NCBI GenBank assembly: GCA_036005845.1
Contig: DASYQD010000153.1
Location: forward strand, 1-37,399
Direction: 5' to 3'
Length of the DNA: 37,399 bases
DNA from: DASYQD01 sp036005845
Lineage (GTDB): Bacteria; Acidobacteriota; Thermoanaerobaculia; Multivoradales; JAIOJS01
Numbering within the stretch: the first letter of the stretch is position 1; every line of letters begins with the position of its first letter. Under the pieces are notes generated by a model that saw only the letters and a program-made list of their open reading frames with translations, searched no databases and was not told where the DNA came from. A program made the position numbers and the translations under genes. Positions 1 to 7,516 of this stretch are shown piece after piece.

Positions 1-1
1 G

Positions 2-850
2 CGGCGCACGGTGAAGAAGGCGTGGCAGGCGGCGTGGCTGCTCCACGCCGTGCGCTGCATGGACTTGACGACGCTCTCCGGCGACGACACGCCGGGGCGC
101 GTCGAGCGGCTGTGCGCGAAAGCGCGCTCGCCGGTGCGGCGCGACCTGCTCGCCGACCTGGGCGTGCCCGACCTCGACTTGAAGGTGGCGGCGGTCTGTG
201 TCTACCACCACTTCGTGAAGACCGCCGTCGACGCGCTGCGCGGCTCGGGCATCCCGGTGGCCGCGGTGTCGACCGGTTTCCCGGCGGGGCTCTCGCCGTT
301 CGAGCAGCGCGTCGCCGAGATCGGCGCTTCGGTGGGCGCCGGCGCCGAGGAGATCGACATCGTCATCACCCGCTCGCACGTGCTCACCCAGAACTGGCCG
401 GCGCTCTACGAAGAGGTGCGCGCGTTTCGCGCCGCGTGCGGCGAGGCGCACTTGAAGACCATCCTCGCCACCGGCGAGCTGGGCACGCTGCGCAACGTCT
501 ACCGCGCGGCGCTGGTGTGCATGATGGCGGGCGCGGACTTCATCAAGACGTCGACCGGCAAGGAGTCGGTCAACGCCACGCTGCCGGTGTCGCTGGTGAT
601 GGTGCGCTCGATCCGCGAGTACTGGGAGAAGACGGGGTTCCGCATCGGCTTCAAGCCGGCGGGCGGCATCTCGCAGGCGAAGGACGCGCTGGCGTGGCTC
701 ATCCTGATCAAGGAGGAGCTGGGGCGCGAGCACATGGAGCCGGCGCTGTTTCGGTTTGGCGCCAGCAGCCTGCTGGCGGATGTGGAACGCCAGCTCGAGC
801 ACTTCGCGACCGGCAGGTATTCCGCTTACAACCGCCACCCGGTTGCCTGA
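2..850 (+). CDS. deoC: Deoxyribose-phosphate aldolase (5'-truncated by window edge)
   Basis: Class I aldolase that cleaves 2-deoxyribose-5-phosphate to glyceraldehyde-3-phosphate and acetaldehyde in cytosolic deoxynucleoside catabolism. The Schiff-base lysine lies in the motif FIKTSTGK (codon 545-547) and the second active-site lysine in GFKPAGG (codon 653-655); MDLTTLSGDDTPG near the visible start is also typical of DeoC. The reading frame is open to base 2, and the GTG at 11 sits inside what should be conserved N-terminal sequence, so the true start is upstream of the window. The aldehyde dehydrogenase gene begins 108 bp downstream on the same strand and could oxidise the acetaldehyde released, which makes a deoC-aldh operon plausible. 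The stop is TGA at 848-850. Confidence 0.95.
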   Translation, partial: RRTVKKAWQAAWLLHAVRCMDLTTLSGDDTPGRVERLCAKARSPVRRDLLADLGVPDLDLKVAAVCVYHHFVKTAVDALRGSGIPVAAVSTGFPAGLSPFEQRVAEIGASVGAGAEEIDIVITRSHVLTQNWPALYEEVRAFRAACGEAHLKTILATGELGTLRNVYRAALVCMMAGADFIKTSTGKESVNATLPVSLVMVRSIREYWEKTGFRIGFKPAGGISQAKDALAWLILIKEELGREHMEPALFRFGASSLLADVERQLEHFATGRYSAYNRHPVA

Positions 851-863
851 TGAACCGTCTCAA

Positions 864-941
864 CGTCATGGCGAGGAGCGCAGCGACGAAGCCATCTCGA
901 CGCCGCAACATCGAGATCGCTTCGCTTCGCTCGCGATGACG
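864..941. repeat. REP/MITE-like dispersed palindrome
   Basis: Imperfect inverted repeat filling the deoC-aldh gap. The left arm starts CGTCATGGCGAGGAGCGCAG and the right arm ends GCTTCGCTCGCGATGACG, so the two arms fold on each other around position 902-908. The same sequence type (GTCATTGCGAGGAGCGAAGC... ending ...CAATGAC) recurs as an interspersed palindrome in many unrelated bacterial genomes. It may act as an mRNA hairpin between the two genes; no function is shown here. Confidence 0.7.
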
Positions 942-958
942 AGAAGCCAAGGAGCGCC

Positions 959-3385
959 ATGGCTAGCGTCGCCGACATCCTGACCACTCTCGATTACGGC
1001 CCTGCGCCCGAAAGCGCGGGGCCGGTGGAGGAGTGGCTCGAGCGCCACGGGCGCAGCTTCGGCCTCTTCGTCGGCGGCAAATGGGTCGACGCGAAGAGCG
1101 GCGAGTCGTTCGAGACGCTGACGCCGGCCAACGGCAAAGTGATCGGCCGCGTCGCGCAGGCGAACGCCGAGGACGTCGACGCGGCGGTGAAGGCGGCGCG
1201 CAAGGCGCTGCCGGGCTGGCAGGGGCTGACGCCGCACGCTCGGGCGCGCTACCTCTACGCGATCGCGCGCGGCCTGCAGCGCCGCGCCCGCTTCTTCGCC
1301 GTGCTGGAGACGATGGACAACGGCAAGCCGATCCGCGAGACGCGCGACATCGACGTGCCGCTCGTCGCCCGCCACTTCTACCACCATGCCGGCTGGTGCC
1401 AGCTCCTGCCCAGCGAGCTGCCCGGCTACGCGCCGGTGGGCGTCGTCGGCCAGGTGATCCCGTGGAACTTCCCGCTGCTCATGCTGGCGTGGAAGATCGC
1501 GCCGGCGCTCGCCTGCGGCAACACGGTAGTGCTCAAGCCCGCCGAGTTCACGCCGCTGACCGCGCTCGCCTTCGCCGAGCTGTGCGCCGACGTCGGCCTG
1601 CCGCCGGGCGTCGTCAACATCATCACCGGCGACGGCCGCACCGGTGCCGCGCTGGTCAACCACCCCGACGTCGACAAGGTCGCCTTCACCGGCTCGACCG
1701 AGGTGGGCCGCATCATCCGCGAGTCCACCGCCGGCAGCGGGAAGAAGCTGTCGCTCGAGCTAGGCGGCAAGTCGCCCTTCGTCGTCTTCGAAGACGCCGA
1801 CCTCGACTCCGCCGTCGAAGGCGTCGTCGACGCCATCTGGTTCAACCAGGGCCAGGTCTGCTGCGCCGGCTCGCGGCTGCTGTTGCAAGAGGGCATCGCC
1901 GATGCGATGACCGCGAAACTGCGCGCACGCATGGAGACGCTGCGCGTCGGCGACCCGCTCGACAAGGCGGTCGACATCGGCGCCATCGTCGCGCCGGTAC
2001 AGCTGCAGAAGATCCAGGAGCTGGTGGCGAAGGGCAAGGACGAGGGCGCGACCTGCTGGCAGCCGTCGTGGGCGTGCCCGACCGAGGGCTGGTTCTACCC
2101 GCCGACGCTCTTCACCGACGTGTCGCCGTCGTCGACCATCGCGCAGGTGGAGATCTTCGGGCCGGTGCTGGTGGCGATGACCTTCCGCACGCCGGTCGAG
2201 GCGGTGGAGCTCGCCAACAACACGCGCTTCGGCCTCGCGGCCAGCGTGTGGAGCGAGAGCCTCAACCTCGCGCTCGACGTGGCGCCGAAGATCAAGGCCG
2301 GCGTGGTGTGGGTCAACTGCACGAATCTGTTTGACGCCGCCGCCGGCTTCGGCGGCTACCGCGAGAGCGGCTTCGGCCGCGAGGGCGGGCGCGAAGGGCT
2401 CTTCGAGTACCTGAAGCCGGCGTACGAGAAGAAGCTGCCGTCCTACGAGGACAACGATTTCATGCTGCCCGAGCCGGAGGGCGGCAGCGACATCGGGCGC
2501 GGCCTGCCGCCGATCGACCGCACACCGAAGATGTACGTCGGCGGCGCGCAGGTGCGGCCCGACGCGCCGTACGTGCTGCCGGTGGTGGGCGAGGGTGGGC
2601 GGCTCGTCGGCGAGGTCGGGCGCGGCAACCGCAAGGACATCCGTAACGCGGTCGAGGCAGCGCGCAAGGCCGAAGGATGGACGCACACCACCGGCCACAA
2701 CCGGGCACAGGTGCTCTTCTACATCGCCGAGAACCTGGCGGCGCGCGAGGCCGAGCTGATCGACCGCCTCGACGCGTGGACCGGCGGCAACAGGCGCCAA
2801 TCGACCAAGCGACAATCCGTTACAAGACCAGGGCGCCGCGAAGTGGAGGCGACGCTGGCGCGCCTCTTCCACTGGGCGGCGTGGGCCGACAAGTACGACG
2901 GCGCCGTGCACCACACGCCGTTCCGCAACGTCACGCTGGCGATGCCCGAGCCGCTCGGCGTGATGGGCGTCGTCTGCCCGCCCGAGGCGCCGCTGCTGGC
3001 GTTCGTCTCGCTCGTCGGCGCCGCCATCGCGATGGGCAACCGCGTCGTCGCGGTGCCGTCGCAGCGCTGCCCGCTGGCCGCCGTCGACCTCTACCAGGTC
3101 TTCGACACCTCCGACCTGCCCGGCGGCGCCGTCAACATCGTCACCGGCATCGCCGACGAGCTGGCCGAAGTGCTGGCGTCGCACGACGGCGTCGACGCCC
3201 TCTGGTACTTCGGCTCCGCCAACGGCAGCGCCACCGTCGAGCGCCAGTCGACCGGCAACCTCAAGCAGACGTGGGTCAACTACGGCAGGCGCCGCGACTG
3301 GTTCGACGACGAGCAAGCCGCCGGCCGCGAGCTGCTACGCCGCGGCACTCAGGTGAAGAACATCTGGGTGCCCTACGGCGAGTAG
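959..3385 (+). CDS. Two-domain aldehyde dehydrogenase, ALDH16 type
   Basis: NAD(P)-dependent aldehyde oxidation. Residues 1-500 form a complete ALDH catalytic domain: IPWNFP at 167-172, KPAE at 193-196, FTGSTEVG at 243-250, general base Glu267 in LELGGKSP and catalytic Cys301 in NQGQVCCAG. Residues 525-808 form a second, shorter ALDH-like domain with VYFGSANGS-type remnants and no catalytic Cys or Glu, which is the layout of the ALDH16 family (808 aa fits). The ATG at 959 is preceded by AAGGAG at 949-954. Within domain 2, codons for about residues 610-625 (NRRQSTKRQSVTRPG) look like an insertion: they are basic, polar and of lower GC than the surroundings. The substrate cannot be read from sequence; the deoC neighbour suggests acetaldehyde or another small aldehyde. 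Confidence 0.9.
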   Translation: MASVADILTTLDYGPAPESAGPVEEWLERHGRSFGLFVGGKWVDAKSGESFETLTPANGKVIGRVAQANAEDVDAAVKAARKALPGWQGLTPHARARYLYAIARGLQRRARFFAVLETMDNGKPIRETRDIDVPLVARHFYHHAGWCQLLPSELPGYAPVGVVGQVIPWNFPLLMLAWKIAPALACGNTVVLKPAEFTPLTALAFAELCADVGLPPGVVNIITGDGRTGAALVNHPDVDKVAFTGSTEVGRIIRESTAGSGKKLSLELGGKSPFVVFEDADLDSAVEGVVDAIWFNQGQVCCAGSRLLLQEGIADAMTAKLRARMETLRVGDPLDKAVDIGAIVAPVQLQKIQELVAKGKDEGATCWQPSWACPTEGWFYPPTLFTDVSPSSTIAQVEIFGPVLVAMTFRTPVEAVELANNTRFGLAASVWSESLNLALDVAPKIKAGVVWVNCTNLFDAAAGFGGYRESGFGREGGREGLFEYLKPAYEKKLPSYEDNDFMLPEPEGGSDIGRGLPPIDRTPKMYVGGAQVRPDAPYVLPVVGEGGRLVGEVGRGNRKDIRNAVEAARKAEGWTHTTGHNRAQVLFYIAENLAAREAELIDRLDAWTGGNRRQSTKRQSVTRPGRREVEATLARLFHWAAWADKYDGAVHHTPFRNVTLAMPEPLGVMGVVCPPEAPLLAFVSLVGAAIAMGNRVVAVPSQRCPLAAVDLYQVFDTSDLPGGAVNIVTGIADELAEVLASHDGVDALWYFGSANGSATVERQSTGNLKQTWVNYGRRRDWFDDEQAAGRELLRRGTQVKNIWVPYGE

Positions 3386-3420
3386 GGACAAGCCCGCCAG
3401 CTATCTCCTCGACTGATTGG

Positions 3421-4080
3421 TCAGGTATGCCAGAAGGGATCCGTGAGGCCGAGACCATCGAAGATCTCGCGGATCTCGGCGCCTACGGGCCTGCGGGCTT
3501 CGGGCGTCAAGCGATTCGAGTACCACGCAATAGCCAGCTGCCAGAGCTGGCCGAGCGTCACGAGCGGCCGCCGAGGGAGACCGCGCGCAGAGCACCAGTG
3601 ATCGACGTGCTCTTCCGACCGGAAGAGAAGCATCGTGCTTCAGGTGTAAGGGAGATCGTCCCACCAATGCGCGGCAGGGACGGCGAAGTGAGCGACGCCC
3701 TGGGCCGGGACGGCATGGCCGCCTTCCACCGCAAGGGCCATGGGCTGCCCGCAGCACGCGCAACTGGCCTGGATCGAAGCGTCTTCGTGAAGAGCCGCGG
3801 CAATGCCATAGGCATCCCACACGCAGTTGGCGAAGTAGGACTTTCGGCTGGTGGTGACCAGGAACGCCGTGGGCGCCGCCGAGAACGGGGGCGCCATGAC
3901 GATCTCGCCGCTGTCGCGAGCCAGGTACAGCAGACGCCGAGCTCGAAGGCGCTGGAAGCCATCGAGTACTGCGGAGAGCGAGACCCCAAGAGAGGCCGCG
4001 ACCTCCTTCGACAGCGGCGGTCGACCAAGCTCGACGGTCGCGGCATAAACGTGGTGCCGGAGGTCTTGATCGGACAACAC
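3421..4080 (-). CDS. MerB-like organomercurial lyase, putative selenoprotein (in-frame TGA = Sec147)
   Basis: A 219-residue protein if the TGA at 3642-3640 is read through. Residues 1-60 form a winged-helix-like start (LGRPPLSKEVAASLG), and the rest resembles alkylmercury lyase MerB, which breaks the C-Hg bond using Cys96, Asp99 and Cys159. Cys86 and Asp89 (CVWD) align with MerB Cys96/Asp99, and the TGA codon (residue 147, in YT-U-STMLLF) aligns with Cys159 of FCCHVHFF. Conserved-looking sequence continues in the same frame after the TGA for 72 residues (RSEEHVDHWC, LPRRPL, LWQLAIAWY) to a terminal TGA at 3421. The GTG at 4080 is chosen for the GGAG 9 nt upstream; GTG at 4095 is an alternative. 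The gene lies 49 nt after the VWA gene and has visibly lower GC than its neighbours, suggesting transfer. Alternatives are a nonsense-mutated pseudogene or a sequencing error (TGC to TGA). Substrate may not be mercury. Confidence 0.75.
3610..3642 (-). promoter_or_regulatory. Candidate bacterial SECIS element after the in-frame UGA
   Basis: On the minus strand the UGA (3642-3640) is followed by 12 nt, then a perfect 7-bp stem CUCUUCC/GGAAGAG (3627-3621 with 3616-3610) closing a GGUC tetraloop (3620-3617). Bacterial SECIS hairpins lie directly downstream of the Sec UGA and need a G in the apical loop. The E. coli fdhF element also carries GGUC in its loop, 18 nt after its UGA, against 19 nt here. 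The hairpin lies inside coding sequence for LFRSEE. Confidence 0.65.
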
Positions 4081-4129
4081 GCCTTGATTCTCCACGGAGC
4101 CGTGCGAGCGGTCAGACAGCTCCGGGCAG

Positions 4130-6322
4130 CTATTCGACAGTGAACGGCACGCTGCTCGCGACGCCCGCGGTGCCCGCGATGCGCACTTCGAGCGTGTAGC
4201 CGCCCGGCTGCAGCCCGGCTGGCGAGAAGGTGGCGAGCAGGCGCTCGGCCGCGGCGTCGGGCTTGCGCTCGCCGAGCTGCAGCGGCGAGGTCGAGGCGAC
4301 GCCACCGTCGGCGCGCTTGACGACCGCTTCGAGGCCCTTCGCGCCCGAGGGCGCTTCGACCCACAGCGTCGCGGACTGGCCGGCATGGAGTCGCGGCGCC
4401 GCGGCCGGCACCACGACCTTGTCGCCGAGCGTGAACGGATACACCAGCGGCTGCGCCGCGCCGCTGTCGCGCACCAGCAGCCAGTCGCGCCCCGGCGGTT
4501 CGACGAAGACTCCAGCAAGCGTTGGCTGTCCCTCGCGCGGCGGCAGCACCAGCGGCGCCACCGCGATGCCGTAGCGGTTGCTCACCGTGTTGCGCACCAG
4601 CGCCCGCAGCTCGTACTCGCCCGGGCCGAGGTCCAGACCCGCGAAGAGCTTGAAGCCGGAAGCGCGCAGCTTGTCGCCGACGACGCGCAGGTCGAGGCCG
4701 ACGAGCTGCCGCGCTACCGCGGCGATCGACCCTGCCTTGTCGAAGGCGTAGACGGTGACCTCGGCCGACACCATGTCGCCGACGTGTCCTTCGAGCAGGC
4801 TGGCGCCGTCGACCTCGACGACCGCGCAGGCGCCGCTCGTCTTACCCGCCAGCGGCACCGCCAGCGCCGCCGTATGCACCGCGCCACCGGCCCTGCCTTC
4901 GAGCACCTCGCCGGCGATGCGCAGCCGCTCGCGCGTCTGCTGCTGCACGCCCGGCGGCGCCAGCGCGTAGTAGCCGGGCCGCGCCGACACTTCGCCGCGC
5001 CCGGCGCCCTTCACCTCGACGCGTAGCGGCACGTAGCCGTCCTTCGACTCGATCGGCCCCGGCTGGATGGTGAGCACGTAGGTGACGGCAGTCGCCTTCA
5101 ACACGCCGCTCATCGCCTCCGCGAGGTCGTTGTAATTGCGATAGAAGGTGCCGCCGGTCTCCTTGGCGAGGTAGAACAGGGAGTCGTGGCCGCTGCCGGC
5201 GCGCTCCACTCCGACGTCGCGGATCTCGCTCACGCCGCCGCTGATCTGCCGCCCCTCGGCCTGCAGGCCGGCGATGTCGATGCTGTGCACGACGCAGTCG
5301 GCGCGCTTCATGGCGTCGGCGAGCGCGCGGAGCTGGTTCTGCAGGCGGCCGCTGCCGAAGCGGATCTCGGTATCGCCGCGAGTGATCCCCTCGACCGAGT
5401 CAGAGTCCTGCTCTTCGACCTTCGGCTCGGCGCCGAGGCGGCCGGTGAGCAGCTCGGAGGCGAAGCCTTCAGAGAGCAGCAGCACGTGCTTGCGGCCGGC
5501 GACGCTCTCCAGCAGCGTGCCGAGGTCGCTCATGCCGCGGGCGAAGGTGCGGGCGCGGTCGCGCTGCACGGCCTCGTTGGCGCGCTCCTCGAGCGGCGCC
5601 AGGTCGCGCACGTCGTCGAGCACCTCCCAGGCGGCGAGCACCTTGGCGCCCGGGCCGGGCCCGTGCTCGCGCGCCGCCACCTGCGTCTCGAGGTCGTGCG
5701 CGTCCGCCTTCTGCTGGCCGAGCACGATGCCCAGCCAGTCGCGGCGGGTCTCGACGAGCTCGGTCGAGCCGAGGGTGCGCAGCGCGAGGTCGATCTGCGC
5801 GCGGTCGGAGGTGAAGCCGAGGATGACGCGCGGCCCCTTGATCGGGCTGAAGGTGGCGACGCCGGCGAGGTCGGCGGGCGAGAGCCGGTCGAGGAGCTGC
5901 AGGGCCGCCTTCTGCGCCCGTTCGAGCGAGGTGGGAGAGGACTGCGAGAAGTCGAAGAGGAAGAGGAAGTGGCGGCGGGCGCTCGACGGCAGCCGGTTCA
6001 CCGCCGGGGCCGCTGCGGCGCCAGCGGCCGGCGTCGACAGCGCGTCGACGTCGATCGTCTCGAAGCCGACGATCTGTTGCTGTTGCTTGCCCGCCCACAC
6101 CGTGAAGTCGGCGGCGGTGAGCCCGCGCACCGGCTGGCCGCCGCGGATGACCTGCACCGGGACCTCGACGACGTTGACCTCGGTCGAGCCCTTGAAGGCG
6201 CCGGCGGGCGAGGTCGCGGGCTCGGCGGCGGCGATCGCGATCGCCGCGCCGGTGGCGAGGAGGAGCGCGCCGAAACCGGCGGCGAGGAGCGCGCGCGAGC
6301 GCGACGGGAGGAAGCTGTTCAT
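4130..6322 (-). CDS. Secreted VWA-domain protein, acidobacterial type
   Basis: A 730-aa protein with an N-terminal signal peptide (residues 1-33, ending AIAIAAAEP) and a von Willebrand factor A domain. The MIDAS metal site DxSxS is at 124-128 (DFSQS) after a hydrophobic strand (HFLFLF). The segment before it (VPVQVIRGGQPVRGLTAADF) is typical of the VWFA-related family that is expanded in Acidobacteria. The C-terminal half (450-730) looks like beta-sandwich modules (PGEYELRALV, PGGYTLEVRI). It probably acts outside the cytoplasmic membrane in protein-protein contacts; the partner is unknown. The ATG at 6322 has GAGGAGAG 5 nt upstream. It is divergent from the gene at 6499 and is followed by the MerB-like gene after 49 nt, perhaps co-transcribed. 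Confidence 0.85.
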   Translation of the reverse strand: MNSFLPSRSRALLAAGFGALLLATGAAIAIAAAEPATSPAGAFKGSTEVNVVEVPVQVIRGGQPVRGLTAADFTVWAGKQQQQIVGFETIDVDALSTPAAGAAAAPAVNRLPSSARRHFLFLFDFSQSSPTSLERAQKAALQLLDRLSPADLAGVATFSPIKGPRVILGFTSDRAQIDLALRTLGSTELVETRRDWLGIVLGQQKADAHDLETQVAAREHGPGPGAKVLAAWEVLDDVRDLAPLEERANEAVQRDRARTFARGMSDLGTLLESVAGRKHVLLLSEGFASELLTGRLGAEPKVEEQDSDSVEGITRGDTEIRFGSGRLQNQLRALADAMKRADCVVHSIDIAGLQAEGRQISGGVSEIRDVGVERAGSGHDSLFYLAKETGGTFYRNYNDLAEAMSGVLKATAVTYVLTIQPGPIESKDGYVPLRVEVKGAGRGEVSARPGYYALAPPGVQQQTRERLRIAGEVLEGRAGGAVHTAALAVPLAGKTSGACAVVEVDGASLLEGHVGDMVSAEVTVYAFDKAGSIAAVARQLVGLDLRVVGDKLRASGFKLFAGLDLGPGEYELRALVRNTVSNRYGIAVAPLVLPPREGQPTLAGVFVEPPGRDWLLVRDSGAAQPLVYPFTLGDKVVVPAAAPRLHAGQSATLWVEAPSGAKGLEAVVKRADGGVASTSPLQLGERKPDAAAERLLATFSPAGLQPGGYTLEVRIAGTAGVASSVPFTVE

Positions 6323-6498
6323 GGCGACTCTCCTCGGAGCGCGCCAGACGACGCCCCGGTCATAACGTGGGTCAGCTGGAAGTTAGAGACGCGGGCGGCG
6401 CGCATTCCTTCGGCGGCCGCCGGCCGGTGCGCTTCGTAATACGGCGGGGCCAGACGTGGTAGAAACCGCCGCGGAACGGCATCCGCCGAGGAGGGGAC

Positions 6499-7056
6499 AT
6501 GGTCGATCGTTCGCAAGTCGTGCTCTACAGCGGCGGCCACCGCGGCACCGAGGCCGAGTTCGGCCGCCAGGCGGAGCGTTGGGGCGTGCGCGAGGTGACG
6601 CTGTCGTTCGACGGGCACGCCATGGAGCGCGACCGCGACGCGCGGGTGCTCAGCGAAGAGGAGCTGCGGCAGGGCGACGTGTCGATGGAGATCGTCTCCC
6701 GCCACATGGGCCGCGAGTACCACCGCGCCGACCGCATCAGGCGCGTCATCCAGTCGATCTTCCACATGGTGGTGCCGGCGTACCACGTCTTTGCGGTCGG
6801 CTGGATCCAGCCCGACGGCACGATCAAGGGCGGCACCGGCTGGGGCGTCGAGCTGGCGAAGTTCTTCAACCGACCGGTGACGGTCTTCGACCAGGGGCGC
6901 AACCAGTGGTTCACCTGGGCCGAAGGGCGCTGGGAGCCCGACGAGCCGACGATCCCCGAGCAGGCCATCGCCGCCACCGGCACCCGCGAGCTGAGCGACG
7001 AGGGGCGGCAGGCGATCGAGGAGCTGTTCACGCGTTCGTTCGGGCCGGCGGCCTGA
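6499..7056 (+). CDS. Conserved hypothetical protein, possible Rossmann/SLOG-like nucleotide-binding fold
   Basis: 185 aa, no signal peptide or membrane segment, so probably cytosolic. I do not recognise a named family. The N-terminus reads VVLYSGGHRGTEAEFG (7-22), a strand followed by a glycine-rich turn, and residues 105-130 contain GGTGWGVELAKFF followed by VTVFDQ. This combination recalls SLOG/LOG-type Rossmann proteins, in which a late GGT loop binds a nucleotide ligand. That assignment is tentative. The ATG at 6499 has a strong GAGGAGGGG site upstream. It stands alone, between a divergent VWA gene and a convergent STAS gene 22 bp away. Confidence 0.7.
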   Translation: MVDRSQVVLYSGGHRGTEAEFGRQAERWGVREVTLSFDGHAMERDRDARVLSEEELRQGDVSMEIVSRHMGREYHRADRIRRVIQSIFHMVVPAYHVFAVGWIQPDGTIKGGTGWGVELAKFFNRPVTVFDQGRNQWFTWAEGRWEPDEPTIPEQAIAATGTRELSDEGRQAIEELFTRSFGPAA

Positions 7057-7078
7057 GCGGCGCCATCCCGGCGAGCGG

Positions 7079-7456
7079 CTACGCGTCGCCTGCAGCTTTC
7101 TGCTGGCGCGGGTCCTTGGCGGCGAACGCGGCCAAGGCCTCTGCCTCGCTCGCATAGGTCTCGAACAGCGGCAGGATGAGCGACAGCTTGAGGGTGTGCT
7201 TGACGCGCTCGGGCAGTTGCATCAGCTTGAGCATCGTGCCGAGCTGGTCCGCCACCTTCTTGCTCGCCACCAGCTCGCCGATGCCGGAGCTGTCGAGGAA
7301 GGTGACGTCGGAGAGGTTGATGAGCAGCTTGCCGCTGCGGTCGGCGAGCAGCCGGTCCACGGCGTCGCGCAGCATCTCGTCACCGACGCCGCGCACCAGG
7401 TTGCCCTTGAGGTCGAGGATGACCACGTCGCCCGCCCGCCGTTGGGTGATCTGCAT
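7079..7456 (-). CDS. STAS-domain anti-sigma factor antagonist
   Basis: 125 aa, a single STAS domain (residues 1-108) like SpoIIAA/RsbV. It acts in the cytosol as the phosphorylation-controlled partner of an anti-sigma factor or kinase. The phosphorylatable serine lies in the conserved motif FLDSSGIGELV, and LINLSDV forms the preceding strand. A short Ala/Gln-rich tail follows. No cognate kinase or phosphatase lies next to it. The ATG at 7456 has no Shine-Dalgarno; instead TAAAAT lies 8 nt upstream, so the transcript is probably leaderless. Confidence 0.88.
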   Translation of the reverse strand: MQITQRRAGDVVILDLKGNLVRGVGDEMLRDAVDRLLADRSGKLLINLSDVTFLDSSGIGELVASKKVADQLGTMLKLMQLPERVKHTLKLSLILPLFETYASEAEALAAFAAKDPRQQKAAGDA

Positions 7457-7464
7457 AGGGCGCC

Positions 7465-7470
7465 ATTTTA
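7465..7470 (-). promoter_or_regulatory. -10 box TAAAAT, probable leaderless start for the STAS gene
   Basis: TAAAAT on the minus strand ends 8 nt before the ATG at 7456, which would place the transcription start at or next to the start codon. There is no Shine-Dalgarno sequence. Confidence 0.45.
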
Positions 7471-7516
7471 GTCCACCCTCGCGCGCGGAGCGCGCTGATC
7501 TCGGCTGTCGCCGCGC

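Noticed and set aside
3640..3642. Reading the TGA in the MerB-like gene as a simple nonsense mutation or frameshift
   Set aside because: The frame is unchanged on both sides, the interrupted codon is the catalytic Cys and a SECIS-like hairpin follows at the right distance. A pseudogene is still possible and is stated as an alternative.
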